Source of the DNA: Pseudomonadota bacterium
GTDB lineage: Bacteria > Pseudomonadota > Alphaproteobacteria > Rhizobiales > Rhizobiaceae
Assembly (NCBI GenBank): GCA_023444445.1
Contig: JAEXMK010000129.1
Coordinates: forward strand, 1-64,000
Direction: 5' to 3'
DNA length: 64,000 nt
Shown piece by piece: positions 48,808-57,255 of this stretch. A program made the translations under genes and the position numbers. Position 1 is the stretch's first letter. Every line of letters begins with the position of its first letter. The notes beneath the pieces were generated by a model, which was not told the DNA's origin, made no database searches, and saw only the letters and a list, made by a program, of their open reading frames with translations.

Positions 48808-50040
48808 ATGCGAATGCGTGTTATTTCTGCGGCCTTTTTGGCCAGTGTTATGATTCCGGCGGGTATTGCCGGGGCTACTGATCTTGAGGTGACCCATTGG
48901 TGGACATCAGGCGGTGAAGCCGCTGCTGTTGCCGAGCTTGCCAAGGCTTTTGATGCCACGGGCAACAAATGGGTGGACGGCGCGATTGCCGGTTCGGGCG
49001 GCACGGCCCGGCCGATCATGATCAGCCGCATCACCGGCGGCGACCCGATGGGCGCCACCCAGTTCAACCACGGCAGGCAGGCCGAAGAGCTCGTTCAGGC
49101 AGGCCTGATGCGTGATCTTTCCGATGTTGCCGCAAAGGGCAACTGGAAAGAGGTTATCAAACCGGCCAGCCTGCTCGACAGCTGCACCATTGACGGTAAG
49201 ATTTATTGCGCGCCGGTCAATATCCATTCGCCGCAATGGCTCTGGCTTTCCAACGCCGCCTTCAAGAAGGCGGGCGTCGAGATTCCCAAAAACTGGAATG
49301 AATTGGTGGCGGCAGCGCCAGCACTGAAAAAGGCGGGTATTCAGCCGCTGGCGCTTGGCGGTCAGGCCTGGCAAGCCAACACGCTTTTTGATGCTCTGGT
49401 GCTCAATGTGGGTGGCAAGGATATCTACCAGAAAGTCTATGGCGACAAGGACGCAGAGACGGCTGGCGGGCCAGATATGGCCAAGGTCTTTGCCGCAGCG
49501 GTACAGGCCCGCGACATGGCCAAGGGCACAAATGTTCAGGACTGGAACCAGGCCACCAACATGGTTATCACAGGCAAGGCAGCGGGCCAGGTGATGGGCG
49601 ACTGGGCACAGGGCGAATTCCAGTTGGCCAACCAGAAAGCCGGCACGGATTATTCCTGCCTTCCCGGCCTTGGTCTCAGCGAATATCTCACCACCGGCGG
49701 TGATGCTTTCTATTTCCCCGTTCTGAAGGACGAGGCGAAAACCAAGGCGCAGGACGTGCTTGCGGCAACTATCGTCGATCCGAAGACGCAGGTCGCCTTC
49801 AATCTGAAGAAGGGCTCACTGCCAATCCGCGGGGACGTGGACCTCAATGCGGCCAATGACTGCATGAAAAAGGGACTGGCAATTCTGGCCAAAGGCAACG
49901 CGCTGACCAGTGTCGATCAGCTGATTTCCGCGGATTCGCAGAAACAGAAGGAAGACCTCATGGCGGAATTCTTCGCCGGTTCGATGTCGGCGGAAGATGC
50001 CCAGAAGCGCTTCGCGGGCATAATCGGTTCGGCTGACTGA
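48808..50040 (+). CDS. Carbohydrate ABC transporter substrate-binding protein (family 1)
   Basis: The 410-residue protein has a signal peptide (to about GIAGA, residue 23) and a maltose-binding-like fold: DLEVTHWWTSGGEAAAVAEL, GGDPMGATQFNHGRQAEEL and a C-terminal FAGSMSAEDAQKRF. GGGAGGAG precedes the ATG. It resembles binding proteins for glucose, mannose or small glycosides in rhizobia. The next transport genes follow after a hairpin and a second operator-like palindrome, so it may be expressed in excess. Confidence 0.88.
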   Translation: MRMRVISAAFLASVMIPAGIAGATDLEVTHWWTSGGEAAAVAELAKAFDATGNKWVDGAIAGSGGTARPIMISRITGGDPMGATQFNHGRQAEELVQAGLMRDLSDVAAKGNWKEVIKPASLLDSCTIDGKIYCAPVNIHSPQWLWLSNAAFKKAGVEIPKNWNELVAAAPALKKAGIQPLALGGQAWQANTLFDALVLNVGGKDIYQKVYGDKDAETAGGPDMAKVFAAAVQARDMAKGTNVQDWNQATNMVITGKAAGQVMGDWAQGEFQLANQKAGTDYSCLPGLGLSEYLTTGGDAFYFPVLKDEAKTKAQDVLAATIVDPKTQVAFNLKKGSLPIRGDVDLNAANDCMKKGLAILAKGNALTSVDQLISADSQKQKEDLMAEFFAGSMSAEDAQKRFAGIIGSAD

Positions 50041-50059
50041 TTTGTGATCTCTCCGGGTT

Positions 50060-50079
50060 GGGAGCGGTTTACCGCTCCC
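50060..50079 (+). other. Intercistronic hairpin after the sugar-binding protein gene
   Basis: GGGAGCGG (50060-50067) pairs with CCGCTCCC (50072-50079) with a four-base loop and only weak T-runs. It is likely an attenuator or mRNA-stabilising stem between the binding protein and permease genes. Confidence 0.7.
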
Positions 50080-50158
50080 CTCTCCAACGTCCGCTCTGTG
50101 CGATGGCTACACGCGCAGGCAGGGGTTTCATGCGGTAAGGTTTTCCCTTGACCGTTAA

Positions 50159-50172
50159 CTGTAACGTTACAG
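50159..50172. promoter_or_regulatory. LacI-type operator candidate 2 (perfect palindrome)
   Basis: CTGTAACGTTACAG is a perfect 14-bp palindrome with the central CG expected of LacI-family operators. It abuts the AGGAGGAGG ribosome site of the permease gene, and a TTGACC at 50149 just upstream could be a -35 element. A second, regulated promoter inside the operon is likely. Confidence 0.7.
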
Positions 50173-50183
50173 GAGGAGGTAAC

Positions 50184-51086
50184 ATGGCGGGTCAAGCGCG
50201 CTCCGGGCGCCCCAACCAGCTCTTTCGCAATCTGAATTCCAAGATTGCCTCCATTCCCATGATATTGACCGCAGTGGTTATCTTTCTCGGCGGGACGATC
50301 TGGACCGTCGTTTATTCCTTCACCAATTCCAAGCTTCTGCCGCGTGCGAGCTTCATCGGTTTCGATCAATATGAGCGGCTGTGGGCCGCGCCGCGCTGGA
50401 TCGTCTCTATCCAGAATCTGGCGATCTACGGCATCTTGTCGTTGATCTTCAGCCTCGTCATCGGCTTCGTGCTGGCGGCGCTGATGGACCAGAAAATCCG
50501 CTTCGAAAACACCTTCCGCACCATTTTTCTTTATCCATTCGCCTTGTCCTTCATCGTGACAGGTCTTGTGTGGCAATGGCTACTGAACCCGGAATTCGGC
50601 ATTCAGTCCGTGGTGCGCTCGATGGGCTGGGAAAGCTTCACTTTCGATCCGCTCTATAATTCCGAAATCGTCATCTACGGCATCCTGATTGCGGCGCTCT
50701 GGCAGGGCACCGGGCTCGTCATGTGCCTGATGCTGGCGGGTCTTCGCGGCATCGACGAGGATATCTGGAAGGCGACGCGGGTTGACGGCATTCCCATGTG
50801 GAAGACCTATATCCTCATCATCATTCCCATGATGCGGCCTGTCTTCATCACCACCCTCGTCATCATCGCCAGCGGCATCGTCAAGGTTTACGATCTTGTC
50901 GTGGCACAGACCAGCGGCGGGCCAGGAATCGCATCGGAAGTGCCGGCGAAATATGTCTATGATTACATGTTCCAGGCGCAGAACCTGGGGCAGGGCTTTG
51001 CCGCCTCGACCATGATGCTGCTCACCGTCGCGATCATCGTCATCCCATGGGCCTACCTCGAATTCGGAGGCAAGAAGCGTGGCTAA
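50184..51086 (+). CDS. Sugar ABC transporter permease 1 (MalF type)
   Basis: The 300-residue permease has six membrane segments and the coupling loop DEDIWKATRVDGIPMWKTYI. AGGAGGAGG sits just before ATG 50184; the longer frame from 50148 has no site. It overlaps the next permease by 8 bases, forming a heterodimer as in other CUT1 sugar importers. Confidence 0.9.
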   Translation: MAGQARSGRPNQLFRNLNSKIASIPMILTAVVIFLGGTIWTVVYSFTNSKLLPRASFIGFDQYERLWAAPRWIVSIQNLAIYGILSLIFSLVIGFVLAALMDQKIRFENTFRTIFLYPFALSFIVTGLVWQWLLNPEFGIQSVVRSMGWESFTFDPLYNSEIVIYGILIAALWQGTGLVMCLMLAGLRGIDEDIWKATRVDGIPMWKTYILIIIPMMRPVFITTLVIIASGIVKVYDLVVAQTSGGPGIASEVPAKYVYDYMFQAQNLGQGFAASTMMLLTVAIIVIPWAYLEFGGKKRG

Positions 51087-52020
51087 TATCAGCACATTAA
51101 ATACGGTCGTCGCCGCCACCGATGCGGTTAGCAACGACCTTTCCGGCCCGCGCGGCAAAAAGCCTAGAAAAACCTTTTCTCGCCGCAATATCATTCTGTA
51201 CGGCACGCTTTTCGTCGCCGCCGCTTATTACCTGCTGCCGCTTTACGTGATGGTCGTTACCTCGCTCAAGGGCATGCCGGAAATCCGTCTGGGCAACATC
51301 TTCGCGCCGCCGGTGGAAATCACCTTCGAGCCATGGGTGAAAGCCTGGGCCAATGCCTGCACAGGCCTCAACTGCGACGGGCTTTCGCGCGGCTTCTGGA
51401 ACTCGGTGCGCATTCTCGTGCCTTCGGTGGTGATCTCGATCATCGTCGCTTCCATCAGCGGTTACGCCATGGCCAACTGGAAGTTCAAGGGGTCGGAGCT
51501 GTTCTTCTCGATTCTCATCATCGGCGCCTTCATCCCCTATCAGGTGATGATCTATCCAATCGTCATCGTGCTGCGCGAACTGGGCATTTACGGCACGCTG
51601 AGCGGTCTCGTAATCGTTCACACCATCTTCGGCATGCCGATCCTGACGCTGCTGTTCCGCAATTATTTCGCCTCACTGCCGGAAGAACTGTTCAAGGCGG
51701 CGCGTATCGATGGTGCCAATTTCTGGCAGATTTATTTCCGTATCATGCTGCCCATGTCGCTGCCGATCTTCGTTGTGGCGATGATCCTGCAGGTGACCGG
51801 CATCTGGAACGACTTCCTGTTCGGCGTGGTGTTCACGCGGCCGGAATATTACCCGATGACGGTGCAGCTCAATAATATCGTCAACTCCGTGCAGGGCGTG
51901 AAGGAATACAACGTCAACATGGCCGCCACCCTTCTGCCCGGGGCCGTGCCGCTGATCGTCTATTTCATCTCCGGCAGGCTATTCGTGCGCGGCATTGCCG
52001 CTGGCGCAGTAAAAGGTTGA
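51079..52020 (+). CDS. Sugar ABC transporter permease 2 (MalG type)
   Basis: The 313-residue permease carries the EAA loop (PEELFKAARIDGANFWQIYF) and ends with the GxAAGAVKG-type tail common in CUT1 permeases. The N-terminal 35 residues are hydrophilic and basic before the first helix. The gene overlaps permease 1 and ends 5 bases before the ATPase ATG. Confidence 0.9.
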   Translation: MANISTLNTVVAATDAVSNDLSGPRGKKPRKTFSRRNIILYGTLFVAAAYYLLPLYVMVVTSLKGMPEIRLGNIFAPPVEITFEPWVKAWANACTGLNCDGLSRGFWNSVRILVPSVVISIIVASISGYAMANWKFKGSELFFSILIIGAFIPYQVMIYPIVIVLRELGIYGTLSGLVIVHTIFGMPILTLLFRNYFASLPEELFKAARIDGANFWQIYFRIMLPMSLPIFVVAMILQVTGIWNDFLFGVVFTRPEYYPMTVQLNNIVNSVQGVKEYNVNMAATLLPGAVPLIVYFISGRLFVRGIAAGAVKG

Positions 52021-52025
52021 GTTAT

Positions 52026-53114
52026 ATGAACAAAAGCGTTTCCATCCGCGATCTTTCCCTGTCCTTCGGTGCCGTTACCGTGCTGAAAGACCTCAATCTC
52101 GATATTTACGACGGCGAATTCCTTGTGCTGCTCGGCTCGTCCGGCTGCGGCAAGTCGACCCTTCTCAACTGCATTGCCGGGCTCTTGGAGCCGACCGACG
52201 GGCAGATCTTCATCAAGGATCGCAATGTTACCTGGGAAGAACCCAAGGATCGAGGCATCGGCATGGTGTTTCAGTCCTATGCGCTTTATCCGCAGATGAC
52301 GGTTGAGAAAAACCTGTCTTTCGGCCTTCAGGTTGCAAAGATTCCGAAGGACGAAATCGATCGGCGCGTCAAAAGGGCGGCGGGCATTCTGCAGATCGAG
52401 CCGCTGCTGAAGCGCAAGCCTGCCGAGCTTTCCGGCGGCCAGCGCCAGCGCGTGGCGATCGGCCGGGCACTGGTGCGCGATGTGGATGTGTTCCTGTTCG
52501 ACGAGCCGCTTTCCAACCTCGACGCCAAGCTGCGCTCGGAACTGCGTGTCGAAATCAAGCGGCTGCACCAGTCGCTGAAGAATACCATGATCTATGTGAC
52601 GCACGACCAGATCGAGGCGCTGACGCTGGCGGACCGTATCGCCATCATGAAAAGCGGCGTTATTCAGCAGCTCGCCGATCCCGTCACCATCTATAACAAG
52701 CCTAGGAACCTCTTCGTTGCCGGTTTCATCGGTTCACCATCGATGAATTTTCTGCGTGGTGAGCTGATTGAAAAGGACGGCAAGGTCGTCTTCACCACCA
52801 ACGGCGTCACCTTCGCGCTGGACGGTTATCAGGCGGAAACGCCGCTCGACGCCGGCCGCGCCGTGGTTCTGGGTGTCCGCCCCGAACATGTGCGCGTCGA
52901 TGCCGATATCGTCGGCGGCGAGGTGCATGAGGCGATCGTCGATATCGAGGAGCCGATGGGGGCCGACAATCTGATCTGGCTGAAACATGCCGGGCATACC
53001 ATGTCCGTCCGCGTCGGCGGCCACAGGCGGTTTTCGCCGGGCACCAAGGTTCGCCTCGGCCTCGACATGGCGATGGCCTCACTGTTCGATGCGCAAAGCG
53101 AAGAGCGGCTTTAG
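52026..53114 (+). CDS. Sugar ABC transporter ATP-binding protein (MalK/UgpC type)
   Basis: The 362-residue ATPase shows Walker A GSSGCGKST, signature [16 protein letters not shown] and Walker [13 protein letters not shown], plus a C-terminal regulatory OB-like domain with GVRPEHVRVDA. ATG 52026 is preferred over the TTG nine bases earlier. It completes the importer and precedes the two sugar-modifying genes by 56 bases. Confidence 0.92.
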   Translation: MNKSVSIRDLSLSFGAVTVLKDLNLDIYDGEFLVLLGSSGCGKSTLLNCIAGLLEPTDGQIFIKDRNVTWEEPKDRGIGMVFQSYALYPQMTVEKNLSFGLQVAKIPKDEIDRRVKRAAGILQIEPLLKRKPAELSGGQRQRVAIGRALVRDVDVFLFDEPLSNLDAKLRSELRVEIKRLHQSLKNTMIYVTHDQIEALTLADRIAIMKSGVIQQLADPVTIYNKPRNLFVAGFIGSPSMNFLRGELIEKDGKVVFTTNGVTFALDGYQAETPLDAGRAVVLGVRPEHVRVDADIVGGEVHEAIVDIEEPMGADNLIWLKHAGHTMSVRVGGHRRFSPGTKVRLGLDMAMASLFDAQSEERL

Positions 53115-53170
53115 ACGCCGCAACTATTCCCCAACACAATCCCAAGACCCAGATCTCTATGGAGGAGACA

Positions 53171-53935
53171 ATGACAGAACTCGGTTTTCAGCTTTACAGC
53201 GCCCGCAATTTCCAGCCTTTTTCCGATATTCTGAAGAAGCTTTCGGCGGCGGGTTACAGCCAGGTTGAAGGTTATGGCGCCATGTACGCCTCTCTTGATG
53301 ATGCCGGGTTGAAGGGCCTACGCGCTGAACTCGACGCCAACGGCCTGACTATGCCGACCGGCCATTTCGGCCTCGACCTTCTTGAAGGTGACCCGAAAAG
53401 GGCGTTGAATATTGCCAGCGTTCTAGGCGTTGAGGCGATCTATTGCCCTTACCTGATGCCTGACCAGCGCCCGACAGATGCGGCCGGCTGGTTCGCCTTT
53501 GGCAAACGTCTCCAGGAAGCAGGAAAGCCCTTCGTGGATGTTGGGCTGAACTTCGGTTGGCATAACCACGACTTCGAGTTCAAGGCGCTTGCCGATGATT
53601 CCACCCCACAGGAGCAGATTTTTGCCGGTGGCCCGGACCTGAAGTGGGAAGCGGATATCGCCTGGATTGTCAGAGGCAATGCCGATCCGTTCGCGTGGAT
53701 CGAAAGTTACGGCAAGCGCATCACCGCCGTGCATGTCAAGGATATCGCGCCGGCTGGTGAGAACGCGGATGAGGACGGCTGGGCCGATGTCGGCCATGGC
53801 ACCGTCGACTGGAAGGGCCTGGTTGCCGCTCTCAAGGCCAAATCCGCCACGAAACATTTCGTGGTCGAGCATGACAATCCCAAGGATATCGACCGGCTGA
53901 TCACCCGTTCGATCGCATCGTTCAAAACCTACTAA
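53171..53935 (+). CDS. TIM-barrel sugar isomerase/epimerase (xylose-isomerase-like)
   Basis: The 254-residue protein has the AP_endonuc_2/xylose-isomerase-like barrel. Metal or active-site candidates are the GWHNHDFEF strand, KWEADIAWIV, the AVHVKDIAP strand and the terminal VVEHDNPKD. GGAGGAG precedes ATG 53171. Family members isomerise or epimerise free or phosphorylated sugars and inosose, and some act on 3-keto-glycosides. Together with the next dehydrogenase it likely processes the imported sugar; the exact reaction is unknown. Confidence 0.82.
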   Translation: MTELGFQLYSARNFQPFSDILKKLSAAGYSQVEGYGAMYASLDDAGLKGLRAELDANGLTMPTGHFGLDLLEGDPKRALNIASVLGVEAIYCPYLMPDQRPTDAAGWFAFGKRLQEAGKPFVDVGLNFGWHNHDFEFKALADDSTPQEQIFAGGPDLKWEADIAWIVRGNADPFAWIESYGKRITAVHVKDIAPAGENADEDGWADVGHGTVDWKGLVAALKAKSATKHFVVEHDNPKDIDRLITRSIASFKTY

Positions 53936-53957
53936 GTCTCAATTTCGGAGTTTTATC

Positions 53958-55091
53958 ATGGCCAGAGATCTTGGCGTCGGCATCATCGGATGCGGCAATA
54001 TCTCGTCTGCTTATTTTTCGCTGGCACCGCTCTTCAAGGGCATCAAGGTGCTGGCCTGCGCCGATCTCAACCGCAATGCAGCGGAGCTGAGGGCGGAAGA
54101 ATTCGGTGTCGTCGCGCAGTCCATCGAGGAACTGCTCGCCAACCCGGAAATCGACGTGGTGGTAAACCTCACCATCCCCGCCGCGCACTTTCCGGTGTCA
54201 AAAGCAGCCCTTGAGGCGGGCAAACACGTTTATTCGGAAAAGCCGCTGGTGCTTTCGCTGGAAGAGGGGGAGGAGCTGCGGCGCATCGCCCGCGAGAAAA
54301 ATCTATCCGTCGGCTGCGCCCCGGATACCTTCCTCGGCGGTGCGCATCAGCTTGCCCGGCAGTATATCGATGACGGCAAGGTCGGCCGTATCACGTCAGG
54401 CACATGCCACGTTATGAGCCCCGGCATGGAAATGTGGCACCCCAATCCGGGCTTCTTCTTCCTCAAAGGCGGCGGGCCGATCCTCGATCTCGGTCCTTAT
54501 TACGTTGCCAACCTCATCAACCTCATCGGCCCGGTAAAGCGGGTGGGCGCGTTGACAAGCATGGCCAATCCGACCCGAACAGTGACCAGCCAGCCGCTGA
54601 ACGGTGAGATCATTCCCGTCGAAACGCCGACCAATATCCACGCGCTGCTGGAATTCGTGAACGGCGCGACGATCACACTCTCCGCCAGCTGGGATGTCTG
54701 GTCGCACCGCCACGCCAATATGGAACTCTACGGCACGGAAGGCTCGATCTACGTGCCGGATCCGAACTTTTTTGGCGGTGTGGTCGAAGCCAGCGGCCGT
54801 GACAAGAATATCCAGCCGCTGGAAGACTGGGCGCATCCCTTCGGCATCGCCAATCAGGAAAGCCCCAATGGCCCGCGCGCCAATTACCGCACGGCCGGGC
54901 TTGCCGATATGGCGATTGCTATTCTGGAGGGCCGCGACGCTCGATGCTCGCTGGATCGCTCCCTGCACGGGATCGACGTGATGACCTCGATCCTGAAGTC
55001 AGGTGAGAAAGGCCGCTTCATCGAAATGACAACGACCTGCACGCAGCCGGCAGCCCTCGGCATCGAGGAGGCGCAGGCGCTGCTGCGCTGA
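53958..55091 (+). CDS. Gfo/Idh/MocA-family oxidoreductase
   Basis: The 377-residue NAD(P)-dependent sugar dehydrogenase has the nucleotide motif GIIGCGNISSAYF near residue 7-19, the family EKP motif in KHVYSEKPLVLSL, and a C-terminal beta-sheet domain with KGGGPILDLGPYYVANLINL (the catalytic D-x-x-x-Y/H region). It lies 22 bases after the isomerase and is followed by a terminator, so it is the last gene of the operon. Such enzymes oxidise sugar or inositol hydroxyls, often at C3. Confidence 0.87.
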   Translation: MARDLGVGIIGCGNISSAYFSLAPLFKGIKVLACADLNRNAAELRAEEFGVVAQSIEELLANPEIDVVVNLTIPAAHFPVSKAALEAGKHVYSEKPLVLSLEEGEELRRIAREKNLSVGCAPDTFLGGAHQLARQYIDDGKVGRITSGTCHVMSPGMEMWHPNPGFFFLKGGGPILDLGPYYVANLINLIGPVKRVGALTSMANPTRTVTSQPLNGEIIPVETPTNIHALLEFVNGATITLSASWDVWSHRHANMELYGTEGSIYVPDPNFFGGVVEASGRDKNIQPLEDWAHPFGIANQESPNGPRANYRTAGLADMAIAILEGRDARCSLDRSLHGIDVMTSILKSGEKGRFIEMTTTCTQPAALGIEEAQALLR

Positions 55092-55106
55092 CGCGCTTAT
55101 GATCCC

Positions 55107-55143
55107 GAAAGCGGCGAAGGTGAATTCGCCGCTTTCCTGTTTT
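55107..55143 (+). terminator. Terminator of the sugar operon
   Basis: A perfect 12-bp stem (GAAAGCGGCGAA with TTCGCCGCTTTC) has a six-base loop and is followed by CTGTTTTC. It lies 15 bases after the oxidoreductase stop. Confidence 0.82.
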
Positions 55144-55234
55144 CGCGGTAGCACTTCACAATCCCCTCGCTTTGCTTTAAAGCCGCGCCTTATCCGGTCG
55201 CAGCCCACCCGGTCAAAACAAGGGATCCCGAATT

Positions 55235-55945
55235 ATGAAAACCATCGTCATCTGCTCCGGCGGATTGGACTCCGTTTCGCTCGCGCATAAAATCGCGGCG
55301 GAACACGAACTTCTCGCTCTCGTCTCCTTCGATTATGGCCAGCGCCACCGGAAGGAACTGGATTTTGCCGCCGATTGCGCCAGACGGCTCGGCGTGCCGC
55401 ATCATATCATCGATATCAGAACCATCGGCGCGCACCTCACCGGTTCGGCGCTGACTGACGACATTGCGGTGCCGGACGGGCACTATGCGGAGGAGACCAT
55501 GCGTTCCACCGTGGTGCCGAACCGCAACGCCATCATGCTCACCATCGCTTTCGGGCTGGCTGCCGCGCAGCAGGCGGATGCGGTGGCGATTGCCGTGCAT
55601 GGCGGCGATCATTTCATCTACCCCGACTGCCGGCCGGGCTTCATCGACAGCTTCAACGCCATGCAGGCGCACGCGCTTGAAGGCTACGCTGATGTGAAAC
55701 TATTCGCGCCCTATGTCACGGTTTCCAAGGCGGCGATTGTGACTGATGGCGTGAAATACGGCACGCCGTTTGGCGAAACATGGTCCTGTTACAAGGGCGG
55801 GGTACGCCACTGCGGCCGCTGCGGCACATGCGTGGAACGGCGTGAGGCCTTTCATTTGGCCGGTGTTACCGACCCGACTGATTATGAGGACCCGGACTTC
55901 TGGGTGGCGGCCACCCATGCCTTTGCGGCGCAAGAGGTGCGCTGA
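55235..55945 (+). CDS. queC: 7-cyano-7-deazaguanine (preQ0) synthase
   Basis: The 236-residue enzyme converts 7-carboxy-7-deazaguanine to preQ0 using ATP and ammonia. Seen are the N-terminal PP-loop VICSGGLDSVSLAHK and the C-terminal zinc site with Cys residues in WSCYKGGVRHCGRCGTCVER. It starts the queCDE operon and shares one base with queD. I saw no preQ1 riboswitch in the 140-base leader. Confidence 0.93.
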   Translation: MKTIVICSGGLDSVSLAHKIAAEHELLALVSFDYGQRHRKELDFAADCARRLGVPHHIIDIRTIGAHLTGSALTDDIAVPDGHYAEETMRSTVVPNRNAIMLTIAFGLAAAQQADAVAIAVHGGDHFIYPDCRPGFIDSFNAMQAHALEGYADVKLFAPYVTVSKAAIVTDGVKYGTPFGETWSCYKGGVRHCGRCGTCVERREAFHLAGVTDPTDYEDPDFWVAATHAFAAQEVR

Positions 55946-56301
55946 TGTTCCGTATCACCAAGGAATTTCACTTCTCCGCCTCGCACCAGTTGAAAAGCCT
56001 TCCCGCCGACCACCAGTGCAGCCGTCTGCATGGCCATAATTACGTCGTCGAGGTGGAACTGAAGGGTGAAGTGCTGAACGAGCACGGTTTCGTGCGCGAT
56101 TATCATGAGCTTGCACCGCTCAAGCACTACATCGACGACAAGTTCGACCATCGCCACCTGAATGATGTTTTCGGCCATGACCAGGTGACGGCGGAATGCC
56201 TGGCGAAGCATTTTTATGACTGGTGCAAGGAGCGCCTGCCGGAAACCAGCGCCGTGCGGGTTAGCGAAACCGCCAAGACCTGGGCGGAATATCGGCCATG
56301 A
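55945..56301 (+). CDS. queD: 6-carboxy-5,6,7,8-tetrahydropterin synthase
   Basis: The 118-residue protein makes carboxytetrahydropterin from dihydroneopterin triphosphate, an early step to queuosine. The zinc His ligands are visible in [10 protein letters not shown] and [13 protein letters not shown], and the catalytic region in [12 protein letters not shown]. It overlaps queC by 1 base and queE by 4. Confidence 0.93.
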   Translation: MFRITKEFHFSASHQLKSLPADHQCSRLHGHNYVVEVELKGEVLNEHGFVRDYHELAPLKHYIDDKFDHRHLNDVFGHDQVTAECLAKHFYDWCKERLPETSAVRVSETAKTWAEYRP

Positions 56302-57053
56302 CGGTGGCTGCACCCAAGATTGCAGCCAAGGACCCCACGATCCGCATCAGCGAAATCTTCGGGCCGACCATTCAGGGTGAAGGTCTGCTGATCGGTCTGC
56401 CGACCGTTTTCGTGCGCACTGGCGGCTGCGACTATCGCTGTTCCTGGTGCGATACGCTGCATGCGGTCGATAGCGATTATCGCGACACGTGGAAACCGAT
56501 GCCGGTCGAGGCGATCTGGCAGGAGGTGCGGCGGCTGTCCGGTGGCGTACCGCTGACGGTCTCGCTGTCTGGCGGCAATCCGGTCATTCAGCCGCTCGGA
56601 CCTTTGATCTTGAAGGGGCAGGCTGAGGGCTATCGTTTCGCGCTGGAAACACAGGGCAGCATCGCCAAGGACTGGTTCGCCGATCTCGACCATCTTGTTC
56701 TAAGTCCCAAGCCGCCATCGAGCGGCATGGAAACGGACTGGCAGGCTGTCGAGGACTGTCTTGCCGCTGCCGGCGAGGGGCCGCAGGTAGCGCTGAAGAT
56801 CGTGGTCTTTGACGATGCCGATTACGCCTATGCCAAAGCGGCATCCGCGCGTTTCCCGCATTTGCCGGTTTACCTTCAGCCCGGCAACCACACCCCGCCG
56901 CCGCCGGATGACGACGATGCGCGTGTCGATATCGATGGGGTGATGGACCGGATGTTGTGGCTGGTGGATAAGGTCAGCGAAAACCGTTGGTTTTCGGCGC
57001 GGGTACTGCCGCAGCTGCATGTCCTGTTGTGGGGGAACAAGCGCGGGGTTTAG
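56298..57053 (+). CDS. queE: 7-carboxy-7-deazaguanine synthase (radical SAM)
   Basis: The 251-residue radical SAM enzyme has the three iron-sulfur cysteines in [20 protein letters not shown], with [13 protein letters not shown] before them. It makes CDG from carboxytetrahydropterin. The start overlaps the queD stop (ATGA). A late enzyme such as QueF or Tgt is not in this window. Confidence 0.93.
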   Translation: MTVAAPKIAAKDPTIRISEIFGPTIQGEGLLIGLPTVFVRTGGCDYRCSWCDTLHAVDSDYRDTWKPMPVEAIWQEVRRLSGGVPLTVSLSGGNPVIQPLGPLILKGQAEGYRFALETQGSIAKDWFADLDHLVLSPKPPSSGMETDWQAVEDCLAAAGEGPQVALKIVVFDDADYAYAKAASARFPHLPVYLQPGNHTPPPPDDDDARVDIDGVMDRMLWLVDKVSENRWFSARVLPQLHVLLWGNKRGV

Positions 57054-57129
57054 GTTGCGAGGAAGGATTAAAATTCTACGCCGTAGCCGCGTCTTTGAGA
57101 AAGCGCATAGCGGATTGAGCGAGGGGGTG

Positions 57130-57253
57130 CCACTTGCTTCTTCTCCCCGAGGGGGAGAAGTCCGCGGCAGCGGGATGAGGGGGCGACGGTAGAGATATTC
57201 GGAAACGTCGCCCCCTCATACGACCCTTCGGGCCACCTTCTCCCTGTCTTTCA
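57130..57253. repeat. Rhizobial palindromic intergenic repeat
   Basis: The segment holds CTTCTCCCC/GGGGAGAAG (about 57139-57160) and a perfect 14-bp repeat ATGAGGGGGCGACG/CGTCGCCCCCTCAT (57175-57188 and 57206-57219). The GGGCCACCTTCTCCC tail is familiar from dispersed rhizobial repeats. It lies between convergent queE and thuB and may terminate both. Confidence 0.75.
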
Positions 57254-57255
57254 CA

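Noticed and set aside
55092..55234. Possible preQ1 riboswitch before queC
   Set aside because: I found no preQ1-I or preQ1-II conserved core in the leader; the main structure is the terminator of the preceding operon.
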